A DNA stretch of 64,000 nucleotides from the NCBI RefSeq assembly GCF_001476655.1, contig NZ_LDRT01000012.1, forward strand, positions 1 to 64,000, given 5' to 3'. The translations under genes were made by a program, and so were the position numbers. This DNA comes from Microbacterium testaceum (GTDB lineage Bacteria > Actinomycetota > Actinomycetes > Actinomycetales > Microbacteriaceae). Position 1 is the first letter of the stretch, and the number at the start of each line of letters is the position of its first letter. Of this stretch, positions 25,997 to 36,340 are shown in pieces. Under the pieces are notes generated by a model. It worked only from the letters and a program-made list of their open reading frames with translations. It was not told the DNA's origin and made no database searches.

Positions 25997-28900
25997 TCAA
26001 TTCTTCGCTTTGTAGCGCGCTTCGACGGTGGACGTGGTCTTCTCCCCGCCGATCGTGGCCGTCGCGGTGACCGTGGCCTTGCCGGCACGAATCGTCGCCG
26101 CGCGGGAGTTGAACGCGGCGCTGACCTTCTGATTCGGCTGGACGTCGGTGAAGGTCTTCTTCCCGTACGCCGTGACGATCTCGATCTTCGCCGGCACCGT
26201 CGAACGGTTGGTCGCCGTGACGGTAACGTACGCCTTCCCCGCGATCTTGCGAGGCGAGGCGGTGGCCTCCACCATCGGTCCGGGGGCGGCGATCCCGCTC
26301 ACCTCGTCGCGAGACGCGGCGACCAGGCCGTCGGTGTACCCGTCGTACGCGACCGACACCGTGCCGGTCACCCCATCGGGCACGACGACAGTAGCCGTGC
26401 CGTCGGCAGCGAGGCGCACCGTCTGAGACCACCCGCTTCCCGTCAGTGCCACGCTGCCCGCGAGATTGCCCTTGTCCGCTGCCGTGACCGCCACGCGCAG
26501 CGTCCGCGTCGCCGCGTCGTACGTCGCGTCGGTGCTCGAACCCACCGCCGTGATACCGGTCCACCCGTGCGTGGCATCCAGCACTGTCCGCGGCACGTTC
26601 ACGAAGGCTCCGTGTCGACGCACATCGGGGAGCCCGTCCGTCGACACCCGCCCGGTCACGCCGGGGCCGTGCTGCTTGGTCGTGAACCATCCCGGCGTCT
26701 GAGAGAGACGGTTGTTCCAGCTGGAATTCGCGATCTGCGACGCGCTGGTCATGAACGGGATGTAGCCGTTCTCGGTGTTGAGGTCGCTGAGCAGGATCAT
26801 CGCGTCGCCCGCGGCGTTGTTGTTCGGGTCGCCCGGGTTGAGCTTCACCGACGCCGGCCCTTCGAACAGCAGCAGGTCTTGGTCGACCTTCTGCCACCCG
26901 GTGGCGGGATCGTTTTTCTCCGACGGCGTGGTGACCGTCGAGGTGAGCACCTTCGACTTCTCCAGAATGTTGGAGTGGCCCGCGGTGGCTTCCGCCCCCG
27001 GCTCGCCGTTCTTCGTCAGACGGTAGTAGTCGTCACCGATCTTGAACACCGAGCTGTCGATGCGGTACGACCCCGTGTTCTGCCAGGCGATCGGAGGCGC
27101 CGTGAAGGTGCGGAAGTCGCGCGTGATCGCGAGCAGCACCTGCTCGTAGCCGCCGCCGTTCGCACCGGGCACGGGCTTGGAGTGCGCGGCATCCTGGTAC
27201 ATCCGCGAGGCGAAGAAGACGACGTATGACTGCAGCTGGTCGTCCCAGTACGCCTCCGGCGCCCAGGTCATGCCGGCGAGGTCGGAGTTGACCTCGACGC
27301 CGCCGTTGCCGTCCCCGTTGGTGCGCTTCCAGTGCACGAGGTCGGTCGACTCCCATGCCTCGATCTTCAGCGAGCCGTGGGTGGTGTAATGGCCCCAGTC
27401 TCCGCCGGCCGTGTTGAGGTCGGTGGCGATCATGTAGTACTTGTCGCCGTCGTGCGAGCGGAACAGGTACGGATCGCGCAGGCCGAAGGTGTCGGCATCC
27501 GACGCGATCGCCGCCTCGCCGCCGTTTCGCACCTCGAAGGTGAAGAAGTTGTTCTCGTTCGTCGACGAGATCCAGATCTTCTCTTCGTCGCGGCCGTTCG
27601 TCGTGGCGAAGTTCGCCGACGCGTACCCGACGTCGGGAGCGGTGCGCGGTCGCTCTTTCACCGTGACCGTGAGGGGGCTGCCCACCTCGGTGAACGCACC
27701 AGAGGTGGCGGTCGGGGTCAGGGTCGCGGTCGTGTCACCGTGGCCGTAGGGGGTGCGGGTCACGCGCCCGCCGCCCGCGTAGGGGTCTGCGGAGCCGACA
27801 GTGGGAGCGACGTAGGCCGGGTCGGTCGGCGTGACGCGCGCCGAGTCGGACGAGGCCCAGGTGAGGCGCGAGCCGTGCAGCGGCCCGGTCGTCACGAGCG
27901 GAAGGTTCTCCGTGGTCTCGGTGGCGACCATCGCCGCGGCGGCTTCGAGATCAGCGCGAAGGTTCGCGCGGACCTGGTCGGCTGAAGCGGCACCGACGGT
28001 CAGGGCGACGGAGGCGGTGGCGCCCCCGACCAGCCCCGTGGCGGTGATGGTGGCCGTTCCTTCGCGTACGCCCGTGACGCGCCCCGCGGCGTCGACCGTC
28101 GCGACCGACGTATCCGACGATGCCCACGAGACGCGCGTGCGTGTGGCCTCGTCGGGCGACGGCCACGCCGTCAGGGCAGAGGAAGCGCCCTGGGCGACGG
28201 TGAGCTCGCCGTCAGCGACGCCGGTGCCGGCGATGGTGAAGCCGGTGGGCACGACGACGTCCGACACTGCCGGGTAGATGGCGAGGTCGTCGATCGAGCC
28301 GTCCCAGCCCGTGTCGTTCGCGTAGAACGACTTGCCGATGTACGCCAGCGTGCCACCGAGGTCGGACAGGATCGTCGTCACCTTCGTGTCGTACCCGACC
28401 AACGCGCCATCCTGGAAGAGCGCCAGCGAACCGGGCCGAAGCACGATCCGGTAATCGTGCCAGGCGGCGCCGTCGACGTCGACGCGTCCCACACCCTGCT
28501 CGGCCCGCCAGGTGTCCTTCGAGATCACGGAGCGGATGTGATCCTGCCACGCGGAGAAGAGGAAGTAGCGCTGGTCGTTGGCTCCGACCGCGAGTGAGAA
28601 GAAGTTGCCGGTGGTCATGCGTGAGGTGGCCGAGAAGTCGATCGTCACCTCGTCGTCCGCTGCGGCGAACACCGCGTCGGGGATGCGGGCGAAGTCCGCT
28701 CCGCCGTGCAGTGCGAGCACGCGGTCGCCGCCCCGAGCTGCATCCTTCTCGACAGCCGCTCCACCCGAGAGGATCAGGTCGTGGCCGTTGCCGGAGACAT
28801 CGTTTCCGGTTCCGTCCGAGAAGTCGTACCGGGCAATGGGCTCTGCAGCGGGAACGGCGACGAGGGAGCGTGCCGCGTCGTCCACAGCAGTCCGAGCGGC

Positions 28901-31312
28901 GTCGGAGGACGTCTGCGTCGCCGAGGGATCGGCGAGGACGGCCGCAGCCCGCGCGAGCGCGGCACGCAGGCTGGTCCACGATCCCGGGGTGAAGTCGCTC
29001 GACGACAACGCCGTCGCGGCCTTCCACGCGTCCTGCAGCGACTGGGTGTTCGCCGGCTGCGTCAGCGGCAGGCTCCCCGTGGAGGCGCTGGCGGCGGCCT
29101 CGAGCGCGGAGCGTTCGGTGGCGGTGACGGGCAGGATCGAGCCGTGCCGCTTCTTCAGCGTCCCGAAGTCGACGTGCGGGGCCTGCGCCCAGTCGTCGAT
29201 CGACGAACTCCCCGGGTCGGACGTGAAGAACGGCACGTAGCCCTCGGGAACGGTCGAGTCGCCGCCGTTGGGGTGATCGGCCATCAGGCCGTACGGCATC
29301 GCCTTGCCCTTGGCCTGGGGGATGTCGTCGGCGTTGTACGCGAAGAGCTCGGGTCCCTCGAAGTTGCGGCGGTCGTACTTGTCATCCTGGAGGATGCCCT
29401 TGAGGGTGCCGACCTCCGACCACTGTCCGAGCACCGAATCGCTCTGCTCGACGGTGATCTGCGCGTCGGCCGAGGCCCGGTAGTACTTCCCGTTCGCCGA
29501 GAACATCGTCGTGTCGATGATCCCGTCCCGCGGCCGCTCGATCCACAGCTGCGGGTCGGTGAAGGTGACGAAGTCGCGCGTGGTCGAGATGTAGATCTTG
29601 CTCTTGGCGCCGCCGAACGACCCGGAATCGTCCATCTGAGCGGTCGACCAGTACACGTAGTAGACACCGGCCTTCGCGTCCCAGAATGCCTCCGGGGCCC
29701 ACGCCATGCCGGCATCCGGGATCTTCGAAGCGACGTCCGCCAGGCGGGGCTCGGACCACGTCACCAGATCGTGCGACTCCCACACCACGATGTTCGTGCT
29801 CTGGTCCCGGTAGGCGCGGGGAGCGCCCCAGCCGCCGCGGTCGTGGATGTTCAGGTCGGTGGCGATGAGGTAGAACGTGTCTCCCTGGGGTGATCGCACG
29901 AGGTAGGGGTCTCGTACCCCGAGGTCGCCGATGGTCGAGGTGAGCAGCGGCTGGCTGGCCGGCCGGGTGTCGTTCCACGTGAGACCGTCAGCACTGGTGG
30001 CGAAGTACATCTGCTCGTCGGTGTGCGACTCCTCGTTGTTCGTGAAGTGCGCGAAGACGTAGTCGGTTGTCGCGACGGGGGCGGGTGCCGCGAGCACGCG
30101 TGTGCGGAACTCGCGTGACGCGGTGCCCGCGGTAGCCGTCAGCGTCACCTCGCGGTCGCCGTCGGTCGGGCGGGTGACGACACCGGCAGCGATCTCGCCA
30201 GCAGCGGCATCCGTCACCACCGAGGTATCCGACGAGGTCCAGGTGATCGCCGAGCCATAGACCGACCCGGTTGTCGGAAGGGTCAGGTCGGAGCGCACCT
30301 CGCTCAGCCCGGGGATACGGACGTGGTCGAGGTCGGCCAGGGCTCTGGCTTCTTCGCTCGGTTCGGCGATCACCGTGACGTCGACCTGCTTCTCGGAGGT
30401 CGCTCCCGCGATAGCGGCCGTCGCCGTCAGCGTGCCCTTCGCGTCGGGCTGGCCGAAGGCCGGGCGCGTGATGGTGGCCGTGCGCCCGTCCGATCCGATC
30501 GTCACGCCGGGGGTCTGCGAGGTCCACGTCACGCGTCCGCCGCCGTCGGCGAGCTGCGCGCTGGTGGTGTCGAAGGTGAGGGACGAGGGAACGGTGGCCA
30601 GGACCTCCGCGGGCGCATCGATGCCGTGACCCCACACGGCGACGTTGTCGATCGCGCCGGCAAAAGCCGCGTCGGCGGGGTAGAACGACTTCCCGAACGA
30701 CGACGAGAACCCGTTGGCCAGCAGATCGTTCACGCGAACACTGCTCTGTGCGCTGACGACGGGGGCTCCCCCGTCGACGGAGAGCAGGAGGTAGCCGTTC
30801 TGGAAGGAGAGGGCGTATCGGTGCCAGGCCGACGTGTCGACGGAGGCCGACAACGTCGTCTCGCCCTGCCACGACGATGAGGTCACGGCCGCATAGGCTT
30901 GCCCGCCACGAAGACGCAGAAAGAGGTAGGTGTTCTGGTCGATGCCCAGCGCATAGGTGAAGAAGTTTCCGTCGGAGCGGTCGGAGCGGGCATCGAACTC
31001 GACCGTGACAGCGCCCGAAGCCCGGGCCTCGTCGTACACCGACCCGTCGACGGCTGCCGCCGGTGCCGCACCGCCGAACACGAGCGCGCGGTTGCCTTCA
31101 CGGTCCGCTTGTGCAGCGATGTCGGCTCCACCCGTGAGAGCGAGGGGCGGCGATCCGGTGACGCCGTTTGCGGCCGTCCCATCATCGAAAGCGTACGTCG
31201 CAGCCGGGGCCTGCACAGGCGAGGCGACTGCCGCGGAGGGAAGGGAGGTCGCCGCGAGCGAGAGAATGACGGTGGCCGTAGCGCACACGCGCAACACGGA
31301 AGAGGACTTCAT
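25997..31312 (-). CDS. Giant secreted tandem GH43-type glycoside hydrolase with LamG and Ig-like domains
   Basis: A 1771-residue exported protein. A signal peptide ends near residue 30 (SAAVASP). Order: LamG/concanavalin-like domain about 35-240; Ig-like linkers about 240-410; first five-blade GH43-type domain about 415-720 (GVRDPYLVRS, MAWAPEAFWDAK); helical spacer 740-820; second LamG about 825-1010; BIG2-type Ig domain about 1030-1125; second GH43-type domain about 1225-1530 (GLRDPYLFRSHDGDKYYMIA, MTWAPEAYWDD); C-terminal beta domains to 1771. There is no sorting signal, so it should be released. GH43 enzymes cut arabinose- or xylose-containing glycans; the exact bond is not known. Its second half is homologous to the divergent neighbour. 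Confidence 0.88.
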   Translation of the reverse strand: MKSSSVLRVCATATVILSLAATSLPSAAVASPVQAPAATYAFDDGTAANGVTGSPPLALTGGADIAAQADREGNRALVFGGAAPAAAVDGSVYDEARASGAVTVEFDARSDRSDGNFFTYALGIDQNTYLFLRLRGGQAYAAVTSSSWQGETTLSASVDTSAWHRYALSFQNGYLLLSVDGGAPVVSAQSSVRVNDLLANGFSSSFGKSFYPADAAFAGAIDNVAVWGHGIDAPAEVLATVPSSLTFDTTSAQLADGGGRVTWTSQTPGVTIGSDGRTATITRPAFGQPDAKGTLTATAAIAGATSEKQVDVTVIAEPSEEARALADLDHVRIPGLSEVRSDLTLPTTGSVYGSAITWTSSDTSVVTDAAAGEIAAGVVTRPTDGDREVTLTATAGTASREFRTRVLAAPAPVATTDYVFAHFTNNEESHTDEQMYFATSADGLTWNDTRPASQPLLTSTIGDLGVRDPYLVRSPQGDTFYLIATDLNIHDRGGWGAPRAYRDQSTNIVVWESHDLVTWSEPRLADVASKIPDAGMAWAPEAFWDAKAGVYYVYWSTAQMDDSGSFGGAKSKIYISTTRDFVTFTDPQLWIERPRDGIIDTTMFSANGKYYRASADAQITVEQSDSVLGQWSEVGTLKGILQDDKYDRRNFEGPELFAYNADDIPQAKGKAMPYGLMADHPNGGDSTVPEGYVPFFTSDPGSSSIDDWAQAPHVDFGTLKKRHGSILPVTATERSALEAAASASTGSLPLTQPANTQSLQDAWKAATALSSSDFTPGSWTSLRAALARAAAVLADPSATQTSSDAARTAVDDAARSLVAVPAAEPIARYDFSDGTGNDVSGNGHDLILSGGAAVEKDAARGGDRVLALHGGADFARIPDAVFAAADDEVTIDFSATSRMTTGNFFSLAVGANDQRYFLFSAWQDHIRSVISKDTWRAEQGVGRVDVDGAAWHDYRIVLRPGSLALFQDGALVGYDTKVTTILSDLGGTLAYIGKSFYANDTGWDGSIDDLAIYPAVSDVVVPTGFTIAGTGVADGELTVAQGASSALTAWPSPDEATRTRVSWASSDTSVATVDAAGRVTGVREGTATITATGLVGGATASVALTVGAASADQVRANLRADLEAAAAMVATETTENLPLVTTGPLHGSRLTWASSDSARVTPTDPAYVAPTVGSADPYAGGGRVTRTPYGHGDTTATLTPTATSGAFTEVGSPLTVTVKERPRTAPDVGYASANFATTNGRDEEKIWISSTNENNFFTFEVRNGGEAAIASDADTFGLRDPYLFRSHDGDKYYMIATDLNTAGGDWGHYTTHGSLKIEAWESTDLVHWKRTNGDGNGGVEVNSDLAGMTWAPEAYWDDQLQSYVVFFASRMYQDAAHSKPVPGANGGGYEQVLLAITRDFRTFTAPPIAWQNTGSYRIDSSVFKIGDDYYRLTKNGEPGAEATAGHSNILEKSKVLTSTVTTPSEKNDPATGWQKVDQDLLLFEGPASVKLNPGDPNNNAAGDAMILLSDLNTENGYIPFMTSASQIANSSWNNRLSQTPGWFTTKQHGPGVTGRVSTDGLPDVRRHGAFVNVPRTVLDATHGWTGITAVGSSTDATYDAATRTLRVAVTAADKGNLAGSVALTGSGWSQTVRLAADGTATVVVPDGVTGTVSVAYDGYTDGLVAASRDEVSGIAAPGPMVEATASPRKIAGKAYVTVTATNRSTVPAKIEIVTAYGKKTFTDVQPNQKVSAAFNSRAATIRAGKATVTATATIGGEKTTSTVEARYKAKN

Positions 31313-31402
31313 CAGAGTTCCCGCCTTTGGGGTCTGGACGCTGTTGCCCTGGGAACCGGCGCGCTGCGCCTGTCGCCACCAGGTGGTGGGTGGATTATGA
31401 CA

Positions 31403-31416
31403 TGTTCGCGCTAACT
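31403..31416. promoter_or_regulatory. LacI-type operator candidate between the GH43 genes
   Basis: TGTTCGCGCTAACT is an imperfect palindrome centred on CG. It differs at two positions from the TGTTAGCGCTAACA type of site used by LacI-family sugar regulators. It is about 90 bases upstream of the long GH43 gene and 230 bases upstream of the other, within the 331-base shared promoter region, where no other gene is seen. The rest of the gap holds nothing I can assign. Confidence 0.4.
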
Positions 31417-31643
31417 ACGCACCTGGCCGGCCTGGTACGGTCTTGCCTGCATGTGGAGTTCGCACACTCGCATCTCCTGTGATCGAGGGGTCCCCGTCGG
31501 GGGTGGCGTCGACAAGCAGATGGTGTGCTGCTCCACCCCGGCCAGGTGCATCCAGACGGTAAAGATCAGATGAATCGGGAGATCTGGAGCACGGGGCCCG
31601 TCCGATGCGGGGACGAGCTACACCGATCAAGGAGGATCGCCCA

Positions 31644-34586
31644 GTGGGAATCATGAGAAGCACGTCTATTGCGACGGCCGTGCTCGCCGCGCTCGTTGCG
31701 GGTTCGGTTCCGGTGACGGCTTCGGCCGTCGACGATGAGCCCGTTGCCCGGTATGACTTCGACGACCCGGCCAACCGCGGCCTCGACTCGACAGGCCACG
31801 GACACGACATCGATACGCGAATCGGTAGCCCGGCCTTCGGTGTCCCCGCGGGCCGGACGTCGACGGCGTTGCAACTCTCGGGCGCGACGAACACCTACGC
31901 TCGCATCCCCGACGCCGTATTCGGCTCCGTCGGCGACGACTTCACGATGGAGTTCGACCTGACCTCGGCGTCGTCGGGTAACGGCTTCTTCACCGTCGGC
32001 ATCGGCAAGGACGATCACCGCTACCTGCTCATCAAGATCGACGACAACGGTGGCGGCCGGGTCGCCATCGCCACCGACCAGTGGCGCAATGAGCAGGGCT
32101 TCTCCTTCTCGGCAACACCCGGCTGGCACACCTACCGCCTGACGGTGCAGGCGGGCCTGCTCGCAATGTACGTGGACGACGAGCTCGCGGGGTACAAGGA
32201 CGACGTCACGATCAAGATGTCGGATCTGCAGTCGACGACTGCCTATCTCGGACGCTCCTTCTACGCCAACGACCGCACGTTCAACGGCTCGTTCGACGAC
32301 ATTTCGATCTGGGACGACGCGCAGGCGCCCGTGCCGGTCACGTCGCTCGCGGTGAAGGGCGACGGCGTCGCCGATGGCTCGCTCACCACCGCGGTCAACG
32401 GCAAAGCGACGCTTCGCGCCGAAGTTCAGCCCACTGGCGCCCCGGGCGCGGTGCGATGGTCCTCCTCGGCGCCTTCCATCGTCTCCGTCGCCGGCGACGG
32501 CAGTATCACCGCACGCGCCGAGGGGGAGGCCGTGATCACCGCAACGTCCGTCTTCGCTCCATCGGTCACCAGCTCGGTCACCGTGAACGTCGTTCCGCCC
32601 GGGCTCGAGGCCGCCAAGGCTGACCTCCGCGCCGCGGTCAGCGCGGTGAATCAGACCACGACCGACAATCTGGCGCTCGCGGTGAAGGGTCCGATCTTCG
32701 GCTCCGACATCACGTGGGCATCGAGCAACGCCGGCATCATCACCCCGACGACGGCACAGACCGCCAACGGCCCCGCCACCGCCGACCCGTATGGCGGCGG
32801 CGGCATCGTGACGCGTCCCGCTTACGGGACCGGTGACGTCACAGCGAGCGTCACCGCGACGGTCACCCTGAACGGCTTCACGGTGACGAGCGACCCCATT
32901 CCCGTGGCGGTGAAGGAGAAGACGCGCACCGCCCCGAATGCGGCCTATGCGTCCGTCAACTTCAAGACCGAGAACGGCCGCGACCTCGAGCAGATCTGGG
33001 TGTCCTCCACCGAGGGGAACGACTTCTTCTCCTTCCGCACCCGCAACGGCGGACAGCCCGTCATCGTCTCGGACGCCGACACCAAGGGTCTGCGCGACCC
33101 GTACGTGCTGCGCTCGCACGACGGCGACAAGTACTACATGGTCGCCACCGACCTCGACACCTCCAGCGGGAACTGGGACGGCTTCCAGACCAACGGCTCG
33201 ATCAAACTCGAGGTGTACGAGTCGCCCGACATGGTCAACTGGACTCGCACGAATGGCGACGGTGACGGCGGTATCACCGTCAACACCCCTACTGCCGGTA
33301 TGAGCTGGGCACCCGAGGCATTCTGGGACGACGCTCTGCAGTCTTATGTCGTCTTCTTCTCCTCGCGCATCTACCAGGACGAGACCCGCACCAACCCGGT
33401 GCGCGGGAAGTACAACGATTCGTACAACCAGGTGATGGCCGTCATCACGCGCGACTTCCGCACCTTCTCGTACCCGCCCATCGCGTGGCAGAACACCGGT
33501 TACTCGCGCATCGACTCCTCGGTCTTCCAGATCGGCGACTATTACTACCGCCTGACGAAGAACGAAGAGGGCCGCTCCGCCGGTCAGTACCTGCCCGCCG
33601 GAAAGATGACCTTCCTCGAGCGCTCCAAGGTGCTCACCTCGCCCACCACCGTCACCTCGCCCGCGAACGACCCGGAGCGCACCTGGCAGCTCGTCGACGA
33701 GTCGCTGCTGCCGTTCGAGGGTGCGGCGTCGGTGAAGCTGAACGCGGGTGACCCGAACAACAACGCCGATCAGGACGCGCTCGTGCTGCTCGCCGACGAG
33801 TTCAGCTACATCCCGTTCATGACGAGCGAGAAGCAGGTGCTGGCCTCGTCATGGAGCAACCGTCTCTCCCAGACACCGGGATGGTTCGACACCAAGCAGC
33901 CCGGACCGGGCGTCACCGGTCGCGTCTCGACCGATGGCATGCCCGAGATCACGCGCCACGGCGCGTTCCTCGGTATCCCTCAGGCCGTGTCGACGGCGCT
34001 GGAGAACTGGACCGGCATCGCCGCCGTCGGTTCGCAGACCGACGCGACGTACACGGCCGCGACCCGTGTCCTGCGCGTGGCCGTCACGGCACAGGACAAG
34101 GGCACTCTCGCCGGCAGCGTCACACTCGCGGGCGGCGAATGGACGCAGACCGTGCGTCTCGCCGCCGACGGTACGGCGAGCGTCATCGTGCCCGATCAGG
34201 TGTCCGGGACGGTGTCCGTCGCCTACGACGGGTACACGGACGGTCTCGTCGCCGCATCGCGCGACGAAGTGACCGGGATCCGTGCGGCCGAGGGTTCTTC
34301 GGTCTTGCCGATGGATGCCACGGCCTCCACTCGCAAGATCGCCGGGAAGACGTACGTCATCGTCACCGCGACCAACCGTTCGACGGTGCCGGTGCGGGTC
34401 GACGTCGTCACGGAGTATGGAAAGAAGACCTTCGTCACCGTCAAGCCCAACCAGACGGTGAGCGCGACCGTCAACTCCCGCAGGACGACGATTCCCGCGG
34501 GCACGGCGACGGTTTCCGCTACGGCCACCATCGACGGCAAGCAGGTGACCTCACGCGTCGACGCGGCCTACGGCGCGCGGAAATGA
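31644..34586 (+). CDS. Secreted GH43-type glycoside hydrolase with LamG and Ig-like domains
   Basis: A 980-residue exported protein, colinear with the second half of the divergent 1771-residue enzyme. Signal peptide to about residue 33 (VPVTASAVDD); LamG-type domain about 35-225; BIG2-type domain about 235-315; GH43-type beta-propeller about 425-735 (GLRDPYVLRSHDGDKYYMVA, MSWAPEAFWDD); C-terminal beta domains with ATNRSTVPVRVDVVTEYGKK. GTG 31644 is chosen since GGAGG lies eight bases upstream; ATG 31653 is in frame. No wall anchor. The pair probably arose by duplication and acts together outside the cell on an arabinose/xylose-type polysaccharide. Confidence 0.88.
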   Translation: MGIMRSTSIATAVLAALVAGSVPVTASAVDDEPVARYDFDDPANRGLDSTGHGHDIDTRIGSPAFGVPAGRTSTALQLSGATNTYARIPDAVFGSVGDDFTMEFDLTSASSGNGFFTVGIGKDDHRYLLIKIDDNGGGRVAIATDQWRNEQGFSFSATPGWHTYRLTVQAGLLAMYVDDELAGYKDDVTIKMSDLQSTTAYLGRSFYANDRTFNGSFDDISIWDDAQAPVPVTSLAVKGDGVADGSLTTAVNGKATLRAEVQPTGAPGAVRWSSSAPSIVSVAGDGSITARAEGEAVITATSVFAPSVTSSVTVNVVPPGLEAAKADLRAAVSAVNQTTTDNLALAVKGPIFGSDITWASSNAGIITPTTAQTANGPATADPYGGGGIVTRPAYGTGDVTASVTATVTLNGFTVTSDPIPVAVKEKTRTAPNAAYASVNFKTENGRDLEQIWVSSTEGNDFFSFRTRNGGQPVIVSDADTKGLRDPYVLRSHDGDKYYMVATDLDTSSGNWDGFQTNGSIKLEVYESPDMVNWTRTNGDGDGGITVNTPTAGMSWAPEAFWDDALQSYVVFFSSRIYQDETRTNPVRGKYNDSYNQVMAVITRDFRTFSYPPIAWQNTGYSRIDSSVFQIGDYYYRLTKNEEGRSAGQYLPAGKMTFLERSKVLTSPTTVTSPANDPERTWQLVDESLLPFEGAASVKLNAGDPNNNADQDALVLLADEFSYIPFMTSEKQVLASSWSNRLSQTPGWFDTKQPGPGVTGRVSTDGMPEITRHGAFLGIPQAVSTALENWTGIAAVGSQTDATYTAATRVLRVAVTAQDKGTLAGSVTLAGGEWTQTVRLAADGTASVIVPDQVSGTVSVAYDGYTDGLVAASRDEVTGIRAAEGSSVLPMDATASTRKIAGKTYVIVTATNRSTVPVRVDVVTEYGKKTFVTVKPNQTVSATVNSRRTTIPAGTATVSATATIDGKQVTSRVDAAYGARK

Positions 34587-34774
34587 TCGGGCGCGGGCGG
34601 GCGAAGGCCCTGGCACCCGCCTCTGTGGGCCCCCGGAGTTCGCTCCGATCGCGGCTGACAGGGAACCGTCAGTTCGCACGCTGCGGATTCTTCCCTCACG
34701 CTATCGGGTCGCTTCGTCGTGACGTGGGTGAGGTGCCGGCGGGCCGGAGAGACGGCCCCGCCCGCCGGCATCCG

Positions 34775-36154
34775 TCAGTCCTCGACCGGATTCGCCGCGG
34801 CGAACACGTTCCGCGGATCCCAGTCGGCCTTCAGCGCGCGCAGCCGGTCGATCGACGCCCCGAAGCCCGGCGCGCGATCCGCTCCCCCGTCGATGAAGGT
34901 GAGCGCGAGGCCGTCGCCGGCCCACGGCGCGAGCGCGTCGACGAGCGCAGTGGCCGCGGCCGTGGCCGCCGGAACCGCCTCCGGCACGGGCGGCACCGCG
35001 ATGCCGTGCACGAGGTAGTCGCCCGCGACCGCCGACACCGCTCCCGCGTCCGCCGCCGGGCGCGCAGCCGCACCGCCGAGATGGCGGAGCTCGGCGACGA
35101 AGAGTCCCGGATCCTCGGATGCCGCCACGAACGCGGCCACCGCCTCTTCGGGCAGCGACGAGAGCAGGCGATGGCGTGTGACCGCGGGGGCCGGCTGCGG
35201 CGGGTCCATGTGCACCTGCACCAAAGCGGATGCCGGGATCCGGCCGAACGAGTCGATCTCGGGCGCGAGCTCGCGCAGCGGGGCCAGCAGCTCGGCCGCG
35301 CGGGCGTCGGTCTCGAGGATCGCGCCGTCGACCACGACGACCGACCGCCCCGACAGGAACGGCGGCAGTTGGGGCAGCGGCGGGAAGCTCATCACGCGCA
35401 GGGTCGAGGTGACCGATTCGGGGAGGGATGCCGTCCACTTCGCCCACGCGCGACTGACCGCCGGCGTGACCGAGGCGTCCCAGAGCAGCATCCCGGCGAA
35501 CACGTCGGCGTGGGGCAGCAGGTCGATCTCGAGCGAGACGACGATGCCGAACGAGCCTGCGCCGCCGCGGACGGCCCAGAACAGGTCGGTGTTCTCGTGG
35601 GCGCTGGCGCGCACCAACGATCCGTCGACGGTGACGATCTGCACGGCCCGCACGGCGTTGACGCCGAGCCCGTGGGCCCGGGCGTAGAACGAGACGCCGC
35701 CGCCCAGCGCGTAGCCGGCGACGGAGACGTCGCCCGCGCTCCCGTGCAGGGCGGTGAGGCCGTGGGGGGCGGCGGCGGCGAGGACGTCGTTCCAGTGCGA
35801 GCCACCGAGCACGATCGCCGTGCGGCTGTCGGGGTGCACGGTCACGCCGCGCAGGGTCGAGAGGCGCACGAGCACCACGTCGGCGAGACCCGACTCCGCC
35901 AGACCCGCGGCGGCGTGCCCCGTGGACTGCGGCGCGACCCGCAGCCCCGCGGCGGTCGCCGCGCGGACGATGTCGACCACCTCCTCGGCGGACTCGGGCG
36001 TGGCGACGGCGAAGGGGCGCTGGTCGACGGCGACGTTCCACGGCATGCGGACGACGTCGTACTCGGGGTCGCCGGCGAAGACGACGCGGGAGCCGAGCGC
36101 CGCACGCAACGTGGCGGCGCGCTCGTCGAGAGGGGTTTCGGAGGCAGAGGGCAT
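34775..36154 (-). CDS. FAD-binding (PCMH/BBE-type) oxidoreductase
   Basis: A 459-residue flavin oxidase of the berberine-bridge type. The FAD domain shows VAPQSTGHAAAGL, whose His is the usual covalent-FAD residue, VLGGSHWNDVLA, GSAGDVSVAGYALGGGVSFY and RGGAGSFGIVVSLEI. The C-terminal BBE block is KADWDPRNVFAAANP. Family members oxidise sugars or secondary metabolites with O2. ATG 36154 is a normal length; ATG 36202 is possible. A 27-base palindrome at 36229-36255 lies immediately upstream and should control it. No regulator gene remains next to it. Confidence 0.88.
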   Translation of the reverse strand: MPSASETPLDERAATLRAALGSRVVFAGDPEYDVVRMPWNVAVDQRPFAVATPESAEEVVDIVRAATAAGLRVAPQSTGHAAAGLAESGLADVVLVRLSTLRGVTVHPDSRTAIVLGGSHWNDVLAAAAPHGLTALHGSAGDVSVAGYALGGGVSFYARAHGLGVNAVRAVQIVTVDGSLVRASAHENTDLFWAVRGGAGSFGIVVSLEIDLLPHADVFAGMLLWDASVTPAVSRAWAKWTASLPESVTSTLRVMSFPPLPQLPPFLSGRSVVVVDGAILETDARAAELLAPLRELAPEIDSFGRIPASALVQVHMDPPQPAPAVTRHRLLSSLPEEAVAAFVAASEDPGLFVAELRHLGGAAARPAADAGAVSAVAGDYLVHGIAVPPVPEAVPAATAAATALVDALAPWAGDGLALTFIDGGADRAPGFGASIDRLRALKADWDPRNVFAAANPVED

Positions 36155-36228
36155 GAGCAGACCGTGCTTTCGGGTGGGCGACGGTACGACTCTGCTCTTC
36201 ATGCGCGGCGGCCAGACTGTCGGGCGCA

Positions 36229-36255
36229 GTTCGGTACGGTCAGACCGTAACGAAC
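36229..36255. promoter_or_regulatory. 27-base palindromic operator upstream of the FAD oxidoreductase
   Basis: The half-site GTTCGGTACGGTC (36229-36241) is mirrored by GACCGTAACGAAC (36243-36255) around a single A; 12 of 13 base pairs match. The length and symmetry are those of a TetR-family site. It sits 27 bases before ATG 36202 of the minus-strand gene and overlaps the expected promoter. Confidence 0.7.
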
Positions 36256-36340
36256 GATCGTGTTCGCAAGGAATCGTCCGAGTTCGTGCGTGAACGCGAC
36301 GGGGCTCCGTTTCATAGCCGGGCCACTCTCGCCTCGAGCA

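Noticed and set aside
33851-36250. A plus-strand open frame of 799 codons
   Set aside because: It overlaps the end of the GH43 gene in another frame and runs antisense through the FAD oxidoreductase; composition is that of a shadow.
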